NCBI RefSeq assembly: GCF_024807945.1
Contig: NZ_JANUFD010000010.1
Location: 206,251 to 270,250 of the forward strand
Length of the DNA: 64,000 bases
Reading direction: 5' to 3'
Source of the DNA: Pseudomonas sp. JUb42
GTDB lineage: Bacteria; Pseudomonadota; Gammaproteobacteria; Pseudomonadales; Pseudomonadaceae
The notes beneath the pieces are model-generated. The model was not told the DNA's origin. It saw only the letters and a list, made by a program, of their open reading frames with translations, and did no database searches. The translations under genes were made by a program, and so were the position numbers. The first letter of the stretch is position 1, and every line of letters begins with the position of its first letter. This document shows positions 34,312-45,971 of the stretch, in pieces.

Positions 34312-34599
34312 CTATGGCTTGGGTTCGTTATGCCCCAGGTCCCGCTGCGGGTCGATCAGATCGCGTACGCGCTGCTTGAGCACCTTGGCTTCGGGGAAGC
34401 CGCCGTCAGCCTTCCGTTCCCAGATCTGGGTGCCGTCGCAGGTGATGCGGAAGACGCCGCCGGTAGCCGGCTCCAGGGATACCTTGCCGAGGTCATCGGC
34501 GAAGGTGCTCAGCAGTTCCTGCGCCAGCCAGGCCGCTCGCAGCAGCCACTGGCACTGGGTGCAGTAGGTAATGACGACTTCGGGGCGCGCTGCGGACAT
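34312..34599 (-). CDS. Rdx/SelW-family thioredoxin-like protein
   Basis: 95 aa from the ATG at 34599. The CxxC redox motif sits in VVITYCTQCQWLLRAAWLAQ, with Cys in both positions and so no selenocysteine. The GGVFRITCDGTQIWERK strand and LKQRVRDLIDPQRDLGH tail are typical. Its ATG is one base after the FimV-like stop (TGATATG), so the two are co-translated. The role of bacterial Rdx proteins is not known. Confidence 0.87.
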   Translation of the reverse strand: MSAARPEVVITYCTQCQWLLRAAWLAQELLSTFADDLGKVSLEPATGGVFRITCDGTQIWERKADGGFPEAKVLKQRVRDLIDPQRDLGHNEPKP

Positions 34600-34600
34600 A

Positions 34601-36829
34601 TCAATCAAGCCCCTTGAGCATCTCGAAGGCGGCCTGCTGGTGGGCATCGTCGCCGTTCTCGATCAACTCCTGAAGAATCAGGCGAGCGCTTTCGATATCG
34701 CCGTCATCGATCAGCACCTGAGCTTCATTGAGCTTGCTCAGTGGAGCCTCATCGAGATCCAGTAGATCGAAATCAGTCGTGTCATCCATAAAGCCATCGA
34801 GGAAATCATCGTCCAGAGCATCGCTATCGGCCTGGACGATCGGCTCAGGTATCACTTCAGGCTCGGAAAAGTCGTCCTCGGGTTCGGAGAAGTCGCTGAG
34901 GAACTGCTCTTCCTGCATCTCGAACACTTCCGGCAGCTGCGTCAGGTTCGAGGCGAAGCCTGGATCCTCTTCCTCTGGCTGAACCGTCTCCTGCTTACGC
35001 GAACGCGGGGTATCAAATGGATCGACCAGATCCCAGTCGGCATCCATGGACAGATCATCCAGGTTCAGCTGGAACTCGTCCTCGGCAGGCGCCGGTGGAG
35101 CCTTGGCCAGGGTCGGCTTGACCACCGCCGCCGTTACCGCAGCCGCTGCGACTGCCGCAACAACCGGCACCACAGGGGCGGCAGGAGCCGGGGGCTCGGC
35201 CTTTTTCAGCAGTGGATAACGCCCGCGAATCTCCGCGACCTTCTCAGGATCCAGGCCCTGCTCGATGAAATTCTGCTCTTGGGCCGCAAAACCGCTGGCA
35301 TCACCCTGTTCGGCGAGCAGCTCAAGAATCTTGGCGCGAATATCCATGCGCTCCGGCTGCTTATCCAGAGCATCGCGCAGAATGCCCAGGGCCTCGGTAA
35401 AGCGGCCGTAAGCGATATAGATATTGACCCCGTCAAGGGCATCCGGCGGCGCACTGGCCGGGCGTGGCGCAGGGGGTGCCTGCGGCCGGATCGGGGCAAC
35501 AACCGGCGCAACCACGGGGGCGACGGTACGTGGGGCGGAGACACCTGGCACGTCGAGAATAACCGGGGTCGGACCGATATCGTCCGGCATTGGCTCGTCG
35601 TAATCGTCATCGTCCAGCTCCTTCTGCCGCTTACGGCGCATGGAGTAGACCAGGCCCAACAGCAACAGCAGGATCAGCAAGGCGCCCAGCAGGATCGGCT
35701 GGCTGATAAAGGAATCATCGACAACGGGGGCTGGCGCAGGCACGACTACCGGAGCAGGGGTTGCCACTGGCGCGGGAACAGGCGTTGCAACCGGAGTCGG
35801 CGCGACAGGTGTCACCGGTGCTACTGCCACCGGCTGAGCAGGTGCACTTTTGAGCTCGGCCAGCTGGGTTTCCAGGGTGACGATTTCCTTGTCCTTGCCG
35901 CTCAATTGCCCCTTGAGATCGTCGACCTCATGGTTCAGCTGCTGATTTTCCACCGTCGCACCGGCCAGCTGTTGTGCGCTGGTCGGCGCTGCGGCAGGAG
36001 TCGTTGGCGAAGCAGCGTTGGCGGGGGCAGTCGCGCCGCTCGCTACAGAAGCCGCAGCGGTTGGAGTAACCGGGGCAACGCTCGGCAGGACCGCCGCATC
36101 TGGCAGCAACAGGTTCTGGCCGACCTTCAGCTCTTTGGTGTTGCCAGCGGGGAACGCCTGGGGGTTGAGAGCCTTGATGCCGGTAGCCAACTCATCGGCG
36201 GACATCTTCGAATCCGTGCCATGCAGGCGCCGGGCAATCGAACCCAGGTTGTCACCTGCCACCACGACGTAATGCTTGCTCTGCACCGCTGGCGGTGGCG
36301 CTACGGGCATGCGCGAGCCGCCGGTCTGGGTGATCGACTCGCGATTACGCCCCTGAAGCGCCGCACGGCCTGCCGGGGTAGTCGCCGGATCGAGCAGCAA
36401 GGTGTACTCATGCAGCAAATCGCCATTAGGGCGTGACAACTGCACAAGGAAATTCAGGAAAGGTTCGGTAACCGGCTTGCTCGACACCACATGAATGACG
36501 CCGTGGTTGCCATGAATGATCGGCGTGAAGCGCAAGTCATTGAGGAAGAACACTCGCTCGACACCCGCGCGGGTGAAGGCTTCCGGCGTTGCCAGCTTAG
36601 CGATGACATCTTCTTCGTTCAGGCCACCGGTCTCGACCAGATCGATATCCGCGTCCAGCGGCTGGTTCAGCGCGGAATGCAGGGTGATATCACCCAGTCC
36701 CAGGGCAGACGCCATCGCCGGATACAGCATGGAAGCCGAAGCGATGAGCAATGCCATCAACCCGCCACGTACACCGGGCATCGTGCGCCGCAGCGCACCC
36801 GGCACGACGGCCTCAGAACTCTTCAGCAT
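34601..36829 (-). CDS. FimV/HubP-family LysM protein
   Basis: 742 aa. N-terminal FimV domain (LGLGDITLHSALNQPLDADI) after a signal or anchor sequence, LysM at about residues 190-245 (VVVAGDNLGSIARRLHG), a coiled coil, and a Pro/Val/Ala-rich stretch. One membrane helix (ILLGALLILLLLLGLVYSM), a TPR-like region and the short C-terminal FimV domain (DDGDIESARLILQELIENG) follow. These are polar landmark proteins for type IV pili and flagella. The neighbours (marR, recQ) are not those of the principal fimV (asd/truA), so I consider it a paralogue. The ATG at 36829 with AAGGG was preferred to 36850. Confidence 0.82.
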   Translation of the reverse strand: MLKSSEAVVPGALRRTMPGVRGGLMALLIASASMLYPAMASALGLGDITLHSALNQPLDADIDLVETGGLNEEDVIAKLATPEAFTRAGVERVFFLNDLRFTPIIHGNHGVIHVVSSKPVTEPFLNFLVQLSRPNGDLLHEYTLLLDPATTPAGRAALQGRNRESITQTGGSRMPVAPPPAVQSKHYVVVAGDNLGSIARRLHGTDSKMSADELATGIKALNPQAFPAGNTKELKVGQNLLLPDAAVLPSVAPVTPTAAASVASGATAPANAASPTTPAAAPTSAQQLAGATVENQQLNHEVDDLKGQLSGKDKEIVTLETQLAELKSAPAQPVAVAPVTPVAPTPVATPVPAPVATPAPVVVPAPAPVVDDSFISQPILLGALLILLLLLGLVYSMRRKRQKELDDDDYDEPMPDDIGPTPVILDVPGVSAPRTVAPVVAPVVAPIRPQAPPAPRPASAPPDALDGVNIYIAYGRFTEALGILRDALDKQPERMDIRAKILELLAEQGDASGFAAQEQNFIEQGLDPEKVAEIRGRYPLLKKAEPPAPAAPVVPVVAAVAAAAVTAAVVKPTLAKAPPAPAEDEFQLNLDDLSMDADWDLVDPFDTPRSRKQETVQPEEEDPGFASNLTQLPEVFEMQEEQFLSDFSEPEDDFSEPEVIPEPIVQADSDALDDDFLDGFMDDTTDFDLLDLDEAPLSKLNEAQVLIDDGDIESARLILQELIENGDDAHQQAAFEMLKGLD

Positions 36830-36904
36830 ACGAACCCTTATGGAAACCAAAGCAGACTTCTCGGCATATTCAATTTTTCGGACCGCTTCTCTCGGTCCCG
36901 GACC

Positions 36905-36956
36905 AGGGCCTGTACAAAAAGTCGGCGAGCGGCCGCCACGTTCCGTACAGGGCCTG
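36905..36956. repeat. inverted repeat with shared 15-mer
   Basis: GGGCCTGTAC and GTACAGGGC flank the sequence AAAAGTCGGCGAGCG, which also begins the element at 28437. This may be a remnant of that repeat family. It occupies the FimV-like/marR gap. Confidence 0.5.
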
Positions 36957-36991
36957 ACAAGTATGATGGCAGATCCGGCAATATGCTCGCG

Positions 36992-37426
36992 CTATGATTT
37001 TTCCAGATTGGCCAGGATACGGGTGTGCACGCTCATGCACAGCCGCAGATCTTCTTCGCTGATGCCTTCGAACAACTCCACTCGCAGGGCGGTGGCAATG
37101 GTCTCGATTTTCTCGATCAGCGGCCGGGCGGTGTCGCAAAGGACAATCTTCTTCGCCCGACGGTCCTCGAGCACCGCCTGACGCAGGACCAGGCCCTGCG
37201 CTTCAAGGCTGTCCAGCAAGCGTGCCAGGGTCGGCCCTTCGACACCGACGCTCTGCGCCAGCTCGCGCTGGGTCGGCGGCGAGGTGAACCGGGCCAGATG
37301 CAGCAGCACCAGCCAGCGGGCCTGGGACAGCCCCAAGTCAGCCAGACGGCGATCCAGCTCGGCGCGCCAGCCACGGGACATATGGGCCAGCTGCATTCCG
37401 AAGCGGTGTTCATTGTTCAAGGGCAT
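36992..37426 (-). CDS. MarR-family transcriptional regulator
   Basis: 144 aa, winged HTH with TQRELAQSVGVEGPTLARLL recognition helix and DRRAKKIVLCDTARPLI wing, length as in SlyA/MarR. An A/T-rich inverted sequence (TAATTATTAGTCAGCTAAT) immediately upstream could be an autoregulatory site. The target and ligand are unknown; the neighbours (FimV-like, recQ) give no hint. Confidence 0.88.
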   Translation of the reverse strand: MPLNNEHRFGMQLAHMSRGWRAELDRRLADLGLSQARWLVLLHLARFTSPPTQRELAQSVGVEGPTLARLLDSLEAQGLVLRQAVLEDRRAKKIVLCDTARPLIEKIETIATALRVELFEGISEEDLRLCMSVHTRILANLEKS

Positions 37427-37494
37427 AACCAACTCATGATCGAAACTAATTATTAGTCAGCTAATCATGGAGCCTGAGGTGAGGCAAGCTCTAT

Positions 37495-39624
<2,130 letters not shown>

Positions 39625-39812
39625 AAAAACCCCAGATTGTCCTGCCAACCGCATACCGCGACTTGAAGCGCGGCAGTATACCCGACCACCTGCGGCCATT
39701 GGGCGGTGCGGACATGAGCGGTCGAAATTAACTGCCACAGGCCTTGGCGCTGGCATCTGTGGCGCTCAGGGCCTAGAATTCAGCATCGTTTATTACCTCA
39801 GGTAACCCCTCA

Positions 39813-40400
39813 ATGTCCTTTGCTGAGCAACTCACCCGCCTGCAAGTCTTCCTCGATGCCGATGAGCTGCACGATGAAGCGCTGGACTACGTGGCCGCTC
39901 ATGGCTACCTGACCGCGTTGTCGATCTGCTCCGAATCGGTCCCTGAACGTGAATGGATCGACGCCCTGTTCGCCGAGCCGCCGCACTACAGCAGTGATGC
40001 TCAGCGCGAAGAGATCGAAGCCACCCTGATCCAGTTACAGGCCCATATCGCCCGCCAGTTGGCCTCGGACGATGAATTCGAACTGCCGTGCGACCTGGAT
40101 CTAGGCGATGACCCGGATGATTCCGAGCTGCGTGGCTGGTGCATCGGCTTCATGGAAGGCGTGTTCCTGCGTGAGTCGGTCTGGTTCGAGAATGACGAAG
40201 AAGAAGTCAGCGAAATGCTGCTGCCGATCATGGTCGGTTCCGGCCTGTTCGACGAGCAACCCGAGTTCGCCGACATCGCCGCCGATGCCAATCTGATGGA
40301 TGACATGATTGTGCAGATCCCGGAAGCCCTGACCGCGCTGTATCTGCTGCTGCACGCGCCGGACGAAAAACCGGCGATCCTCAAGCCACGCCACCACTGA
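39813..40400 (+). CDS. YecA/YgfB-family (UPF0149) protein
   Basis: 195 aa, acidic, with the UPF0149 pattern LHDEALDYVAAHGYLTALSI and GWCIGFMEGVFLRES. There is no C-terminal SEC-C zinc motif, so it is the YgfB type. YgfB in P. aeruginosa affects beta-lactam resistance regulation; this copy is a distinct paralogue by context. It lies 189 bp from divergent recQ. Confidence 0.85.
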   Translation: MSFAEQLTRLQVFLDADELHDEALDYVAAHGYLTALSICSESVPEREWIDALFAEPPHYSSDAQREEIEATLIQLQAHIARQLASDDEFELPCDLDLGDDPDDSELRGWCIGFMEGVFLRESVWFENDEEEVSEMLLPIMVGSGLFDEQPEFADIAADANLMDDMIVQIPEALTALYLLLHAPDEKPAILKPRHH

Positions 40401-40421
40401 TCAGGCGCCTGCGCTGATCAG

Positions 40422-40784
40422 ATGCTACGCCTCCTCCTCGCCGGCATTGGCTGGCTGAGCGTCGCACTGGGTGTCATCGGGATATTTCTCCCGGTGCTGC
40501 CCACGACGCCCTTCCTCCTCCTCGCCGCCGCCTGCTTCGCCCGCAGCTCTCCGCGCTTCTATGCCTGGCTGGTCAATCACCGGTATCTCGGGCCATGGAT
40601 TCGTGACTATCTGGAAGGCAACGGTATCCCGCTCAAGGGCAAGGTCTACGCCATTGGCCTGATGTGGCTGAGTATCGGCTTTTCCTGCTACCTGGTGCGC
40701 CGTCCGTGGGCCCAAGGGTTCATGCTGACCAGCGCGGTGCTGGTCAGCATCTATATTTTGCGGCAGAAGACCCGCAAGGTCTGA
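40422..40784 (+). CDS. DUF454/YbaN inner-membrane protein
   Basis: 120 aa, three to four helices, with the signature LGVIGIFLPVLPTTPFLLLA and CFARSSPRFYAWLVNH. In other bacteria YbaN occurs near recombination and heme genes, but its function is unknown. It starts 21 bases after the UPF0149 gene and is probably co-transcribed. Confidence 0.9.
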   Translation: MLRLLLAGIGWLSVALGVIGIFLPVLPTTPFLLLAAACFARSSPRFYAWLVNHRYLGPWIRDYLEGNGIPLKGKVYAIGLMWLSIGFSCYLVRRPWAQGFMLTSAVLVSIYILRQKTRKV

Positions 40785-40792
40785 GACGTCCC

Positions 40793-40855
40793 TGTGGGAG
40801 CAGGCTTGCCTGCGAGGGGCCACACATAGCCTTCGCAGGCAAGCCTGCTCCCACA
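40793..40855. repeat. REP pair acting as a terminator-like stem
   Basis: TGTGGGAGCAGGCTTGCCTG (40793 on) and its complement ending 40855 pair perfectly over about 23 bases. It lies between the convergent ybaN and RND genes. Confidence 0.88.
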
Positions 40856-40875
40856 AATAAAGCGGCGCCTTTGTA

Positions 40876-43269
40876 TCAATGGGAAAACAACGAATTCCCC
40901 ACCTTGCCCGCCATCTTCTCCGGCTTGATCAGGAAACGCGCCAACGCTGGCAGCAGCCACAACGCGCCGAACATGTTCCATAGCAGCATGAAGGTCAGCA
41001 TCAGGCCCATGTCGGCCTGGAACTTGATAGCCGAGAAGATCCAGGTGCAGACACCGATGGCCAGGCACAGCCCGGTGAACAGCACGGCCTTGCCGGTGGA
41101 CTTGAGGGTTTCGTAATAAGCTTCTTGCAGTGGCAGACCGGCGCGCAGGAAAGTTTCCAGGCGGCTGTAGATATAGATGCCGTAGTCCACACCGATACCC
41201 ACGCCCAGCGCCACTACCGGCAGGGTCGCCACCTTGACGCCGATGCCCATGAACGCCATCAGCGCGTTACCCAGCACCGAAGTCAGCACCAGCGGCAGAA
41301 CGATGCACAGGGTCGCCGCCCAGGAGCGGAAGGTGATCATGCACATGCCCGCCACGCAGAGGTAGACCAGGATCAGAATGGTCAACTCAGCCTGCTTGAT
41401 CACTTCGTTGGTCGCCGCTTCGATCCCGGCGTTACCCGCCGCGAGGAGGAATTGCAGGCCGTCGCGGTTGTTGTCCTTGGCGAAGTCCTGCACCGCATGC
41501 ACCGCACGATCCAGAGTCTCGGCCTTGTGATCGTTGAGGAACACCAGCAGTGGCGCCAGAGAGCAATCGTTGTTGTACAGGCCATCGGCGCGGGAAATGG
41601 AGCTGTTGAGCACGTCTTTGTTGCGCGACAGCGACTCCCATTTCAGGTTGCCTTCGTTCATGCCCTTGATCATCTGCTTGGACACAGTGACCAGGGAAAT
41701 CGCCGATTGCACCCCCGGCGTGTTTTCCATTTTCCAGGCCAGCTCGTTGATCGCCGACATGGTCGGATAGGCTGAGCAGCCCTCGCGAGGCGTCTTGACC
41801 ATGACCACCAGTACATCGGAACTGGTCGAGTAGTTATTGATGATGAAACTGTTGTCCTTGTTGTAGCGCGAATCGGGTCGCAGTTCCGGCGCGCCCTGAT
41901 CGAGGTCGCCGATTTTCAGGTTATGTCCGTACCAGAGGCCACCACCCAGGGCGATCAAAGACAGGATCACCGAGACACGGGCGACCTTCGGGTTGGCAAA
42001 GTTCGACAGCAGACGCCAGAACGGATGCTCGCTGACCGAATCTTTCTTGCTGCGGCGAATGGCCCGACCGCTGATACCGGCGTAGGAAATCGCTACAGGC
42101 AGGAGGATCAAGTTGGTGAACACAATGACGGCAACACCGATGGACGCGCCAATCGCCAGCTCGCGAATCACCCCGATATCAATGATCAGCAGGGTAATGA
42201 AGCCCACCGCATCGGCCAGAATGGCGATCATGCCCGGCAGGAACAGCTGGCGGAAGGTACGCCGGGCCGCCGTCAGGGCGTTATCGGCATCACTGGATTG
42301 CAGGGCAATACCGTTGATCTTCTGCACGCCATGGGAAATGCCGATGGCGAAAATCAGGAACGGGACCAGCATCGAGTACGGGTCCAGGCCGAACCCCACC
42401 ACATGCATCAGGCCCAGTTGCCAGATCACCGCAATCAGGGTGGTACTGAGCACCGCAATGGTGCTGCGCATGCAGCGGGTGAACCAGACCAGCAGGACCA
42501 GGGTGATGATAAAGGCCACCCCGAAGAACATCACCACCATCACCAGACCATCGATCAGGTCACCTACCTTCTTGGCGAAACCGACGATATGCACCTTGAT
42601 ATTGGGGTTCTGCGCTTCGAACTTGTCGCGAATCTTTTCTTCCAGTTGATGGGAGAATTTCTGGTAGTCCAGGGCCATCAACTTGCCCTGGTCTTCCGGA
42701 TCCGGATAGGACTCCAGCAACGGGATATCGACGATGCTGGATTTGAAATCGTTGGCTACCAAACGACCGATCTGGCCTGACTTGAGGACGTTGTTGCGCA
42801 ATTTGTCGAGACTGGCATCGGAGCCGTCATAGCTCTGGGGAATCACCTCGCCACCGGCAAAGCCCTCCTCCGTCACCTCGGTCCAGCGCACACTCGGGCT
42901 CCACAAGGACTTGAGCCCGGAGCGGTCGACCCCGGCGATGTAGAACACTTCGTCGTTGATCTGCCGCAGGGTCTCCATGTACGACTTGGAAAAAATATCG
43001 CCGTCGGTGGCCTCCACCGAGATACGCACCGTATTACCCAGGTTCGCCAGATCGTTGCGGTGCTCCATCATGTTCTGGATGAACGGATGAGCGAGGGGGA
43101 TCATTTTCTCGAAGCTGGTCGATGGCCTTACCAGAGTGGCCTGCCAGAACAGAAAGATACTCACGACCAGACAGATCAGGATCACCGCCGGGCGATTGTT
43201 GAAGATCAACCGCTCTAGAAAGGTGGCCTTCTCATCATGCTGGTGCTGGGTGTGTTGAAGATTGCTCAT
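40876..43269 (-). CDS. MMPL/RND-superfamily exporter
   Basis: 797 aa. Two six-helix halves, each after a large periplasmic loop; sterol-sensing-like segments at 315-420 (LVPFLIFAIGISHGVQKING) and 680-780 (VVALGVGIGVDYGIYIYSRL). It belongs to the MMPL/hydrophobe-exporter RND group, not the multidrug HAE1 group (half the size per lobe, no TolC system nearby). It forms an operon with the YCF48 gene 28 bases upstream. The cargo is unknown, likely lipids or hydrophobic compounds. Confidence 0.88.
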   Translation of the reverse strand: MSNLQHTQHQHDEKATFLERLIFNNRPAVILICLVVSIFLFWQATLVRPSTSFEKMIPLAHPFIQNMMEHRNDLANLGNTVRISVEATDGDIFSKSYMETLRQINDEVFYIAGVDRSGLKSLWSPSVRWTEVTEEGFAGGEVIPQSYDGSDASLDKLRNNVLKSGQIGRLVANDFKSSIVDIPLLESYPDPEDQGKLMALDYQKFSHQLEEKIRDKFEAQNPNIKVHIVGFAKKVGDLIDGLVMVVMFFGVAFIITLVLLVWFTRCMRSTIAVLSTTLIAVIWQLGLMHVVGFGLDPYSMLVPFLIFAIGISHGVQKINGIALQSSDADNALTAARRTFRQLFLPGMIAILADAVGFITLLIIDIGVIRELAIGASIGVAVIVFTNLILLPVAISYAGISGRAIRRSKKDSVSEHPFWRLLSNFANPKVARVSVILSLIALGGGLWYGHNLKIGDLDQGAPELRPDSRYNKDNSFIINNYSTSSDVLVVMVKTPREGCSAYPTMSAINELAWKMENTPGVQSAISLVTVSKQMIKGMNEGNLKWESLSRNKDVLNSSISRADGLYNNDCSLAPLLVFLNDHKAETLDRAVHAVQDFAKDNNRDGLQFLLAAGNAGIEAATNEVIKQAELTILILVYLCVAGMCMITFRSWAATLCIVLPLVLTSVLGNALMAFMGIGVKVATLPVVALGVGIGVDYGIYIYSRLETFLRAGLPLQEAYYETLKSTGKAVLFTGLCLAIGVCTWIFSAIKFQADMGLMLTFMLLWNMFGALWLLPALARFLIKPEKMAGKVGNSLFSH

Positions 43270-43297
43270 GCCTGTATTGCCCCGCCTTTGTTCGGTC

Positions 43298-44368
43298 TTA
43301 TTGTTGGGTCGTCTCGGCGCCCGTTGGCGAGGTGACGCGAACGCCGCCCTGCCCTACCAGAACCAGGTTGCCCGAAGCGGCCGCCGTGACACCGGACAGG
43401 GAGATCCGGTCCGGGCGGTTGAACACCTGGAACGTCAGGCCGTCGTCAGTGCTGCGCAATACCGTGCCGCCATTGCCCACCACCACCAGCGAGCCGTCGG
43501 CCAGCAGCGCAGCATTGGACAGGCCGAATTCCAGCGAGCCGCGTTCGCCCTGCAATGGCACAGGCTCCCAGGTGCTGCCGAAATCAGTGGAGCGAAACAG
43601 GTTGCCACGCAAGCCGTAGACCAGCAGCGTGTCGGCCTGGGCGGTGCCGATCGCACCGAACAGCGAGCCCTGATAAGGCCCTTCGAGCTTTTCCCAGGTC
43701 TGGCCGTCGTCGGCGGAACGGAACATCGCGCCCGCCTCGCCGACGATGAACAGCCCGGCATCCTTGACCTGGGCAATGCCGTTGAGATGGTACTGATCCT
43801 CGTTGTCGAGGCGGTCGCTGACGTCTTGCCAATGCTGGCCACCGTCAGTCGTCGTCATCAGGCTGCCATAGGCGCCGACGGCAAAACCGGTCTGGGCGTC
43901 CTTGAACCAGACATCCAGCAACGGCGCTTCACGCTTGATATCTTCGAACTGCTTGGTCCAGGTCGCGCCACCATCGGTACTGGCGAGGATCTGCGCGTCA
44001 TGACCGACCGCCCAGCCCTGCTTGTCGTTGATGAAATACACCGAGGTCAGCAACTGCCGGGTCGGCACCTTGGCCTGGACCCAGGTCTTGCCCTGATCGT
44101 CGGAGTAAAGGATGTGGCCACGATTGCCGACCACCACCAGGCGCGCGCCAGCATGGACGACATCCAGCAGAAGGTCGCGGGAAGACTTGGTCGACTCGAT
44201 GGAATAGAGCGCAGCCGCATCGGTAGCCGGTGCATCAGCTGCCTGAACCGCATCAGTCAGGGTCAGGGCAAGCAACAGCGTCAGGGCTGTTTTGATCTGC
44301 AATGCCAATGGATAACGATTGATCGCAATAACACTGGTACGGGTGTGCCAATTGACAGGCTCACTCAT
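43298..44368 (-). CDS. YCF48-like beta-propeller exported protein
   Basis: 356 aa. A hydrophobic export signal (LALQIKTALTLLLALTL, cut near VQA|AD) comes after a long N-region. Then several BNR/YCF48 blades: LYSDDQGKTWVQAKVPT, STDGGATWTKQFED, TTTDGGQHWQDVS, RSADDGQTWEKLEG and RSTDDGLTFQVF. YCF48 proteins help assemble other proteins and are often paired with this type of RND pump. A GGGGA site precedes the ATG. Confidence 0.87.
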   Translation of the reverse strand: MSEPVNWHTRTSVIAINRYPLALQIKTALTLLLALTLTDAVQAADAPATDAAALYSIESTKSSRDLLLDVVHAGARLVVVGNRGHILYSDDQGKTWVQAKVPTRQLLTSVYFINDKQGWAVGHDAQILASTDGGATWTKQFEDIKREAPLLDVWFKDAQTGFAVGAYGSLMTTTDGGQHWQDVSDRLDNEDQYHLNGIAQVKDAGLFIVGEAGAMFRSADDGQTWEKLEGPYQGSLFGAIGTAQADTLLVYGLRGNLFRSTDFGSTWEPVPLQGERGSLEFGLSNAALLADGSLVVVGNGGTVLRSTDDGLTFQVFNRPDRISLSGVTAAASGNLVLVGQGGVRVTSPTGAETTQQ

Positions 44369-44786
44369 GAAGGTCCCCTTTGTTTATTTTTATCAGGGTG
44401 CCGCGAAGCGTCAGAAGCAGTGCAAACGCTCTAGAACAGCTTTCGGAGCGGCTCCATCCTATCCAGCTTTGGAAAGCCATGACAATCGACATGACGTTAT
44501 CTTTTGTTAAGCGCGAGGCGATGATTGAAGCGTTATCACTGGGATTGATTGAGAACTGTAGCTGGCGGGATGGGATGCCAAATCACATATAAACTACAAA
44601 CACAGCTAGCAAGAGATTCCGGCAGGCCCTGACACAACAGGATCTGCAGGAGCTGCCGAAGGCTGCGAAGGGGTGTGCCTGATACATCGCTTTGGCAGCC
44701 TTCGGCGGCTCCTACAAAATCGCATTTCAGTTCAAATGATTTAGGTGCGGGAACCAGCAAGCTGGCTCCCACGTGCTTCTCTCAGG
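44369..44786. other. intergenic region with repeats
   Basis: About 420 bases. It should contain the promoter of the YCF48-RND operon. An inverted pair GGAGCTGCCGAAGGCTGC/GCAGCCTTCGGCGGCTCC at 44649-44712 and a smaller hairpin at 44750-44772 (GGGAACCAGCAAGCTGGCTCCC) are visible. No gene. Confidence 0.55.
44649..44712. repeat. inverted repeat (REP-like, GCCTTCGGC core)
   Basis: 18-bp arms with one mismatch, 28-bp spacer. Confidence 0.75.
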
Positions 44787-45746
44787 TTAGAACTGATAGG
44801 TCAATGCCACACTGGACAACAACGTACGGCTGGCCTGGGAGCCGGCCTTGCCGTCGTACAGATGAGTTTCACCGCTCGGTACATGTCGTGCCAGGACGCT
44901 GCCCTTGGCTTCGGCATATACCTGATAGTCAACGCCGGCCCTTAGCGACATCTGCGGGTCGACGCGCCAGGTCAACCCCAGGGCGAGGCTTTGCATGCGA
45001 CCCGAGTTGCCGTAGTCGCCGCTGAAGGACAGGTCGCGCAGGTAGTGGTTATCGAAGGACTTGCCCTTGACCCACTGGCTGTACTTGAAGCGGCTGTCCA
45101 GGGTCCAATTCTGCCAGGTGTACACGCCGACCAGGCCAACTTACGGAGTATCGTAGGTTTGCCGATAGCTGATGACTTTGACGTCATCCAGAAACCTTCC
45201 TTGCCGGTCGCGATAATCCCCTTCCGAGGAGTACGTGTAACGGCCACCGTTGCTTTCCCAGCCCAGCTGATTGCGTTGATAGCCTGCCATGACACCAAGG
45301 GCAAGATTGTCACGCTTGATAGCCCAGGCAGTGGCGGAGACTTCAGCCTGCCAAGCCTTGGTGAGACGAGTATCGGGGTGGGTCGAGTAATGACTCCAGT
45401 CATCCTGCTCGTCGTCGAGCCAGTCATAGTCCTTCATATGACTGCTGCCCCCCGCCACACGGGTCCAGCCACCTAAATTCAGGGACAACCAATCCAGTGG
45501 GTGATAGGCCAAGCCAAAATGCAGTGTAGTGGCCTGCTTGATATCCCAATCCAACTGGCTGATTTTCTTGCCATCTTCGGTGTCATAGGCTTTTTCCTCA
45601 GCCTTGCCACTCAACAGCCCCATGCCCACACTCAGCTCAAGATCGCCCACTTGAAACAGCTGCTCACGACTCACCTGTGCATCCGCCCAAATCTGTGGCG
45701 CAACCGCGACCAGCCCCAGTAATAGCAGTGTTTTCGGTCCGTTCAT
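44787..45746 (-). pseudogene. omptin-family outer-membrane protease, broken by one in-frame TAA
   Basis: Two pieces lie in the same frame: residues 1-201 from 45746 (MNGPKTLLLLGLVAVAPQIWA signal) and 112 or more residues ending VALTYQF at 44787. They are split by TAA at 45141-45143. The reading CYDTP-stop-VGLVGVYTWQN aligns to OmpT's MPYIGLTGSY, so the stop replaces a Tyr codon (TAC/TAT to TAA). The OmpT catalytic residues are all kept: Asp-Xaa-Asp in KDYDWLD and Asp-Xaa-His in SFDNHY. Omptins cleave at dibasic sites and need LPS. Without readthrough the product would lack half the barrel. The loss may be recent. Confidence 0.82.
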
Positions 45747-45916
45747 CAATACGTCCATACCGTTTATTGGATGACGCGCAGAACGGCAAACAGGCCGTTC
45801 CAGCGCGCCAGGACAGGATGAACGGGGTTACGAAATGTCTCTGCGGGGCGTATCTAATCGTTGTGTATGAGGGATCTGGAGAATCCTCGGAAACTTCTGA
45901 TGCGTTAGTAGGACGC

Positions 45917-45955
45917 ATAAAAAGGGCCACCCATTTGCATGGGCAGCCCTGTTTT
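45917..45955 (-). terminator. intrinsic terminator of pepN
   Basis: AGGGCTGCCCAT-GCAA-ATGGGTGGCCCT on the minus strand, followed by TTTTT. It lies 17 bases after the pepN stop. Confidence 0.88.
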
Positions 45956-45971
45956 CAGCCACAGACGAGCA

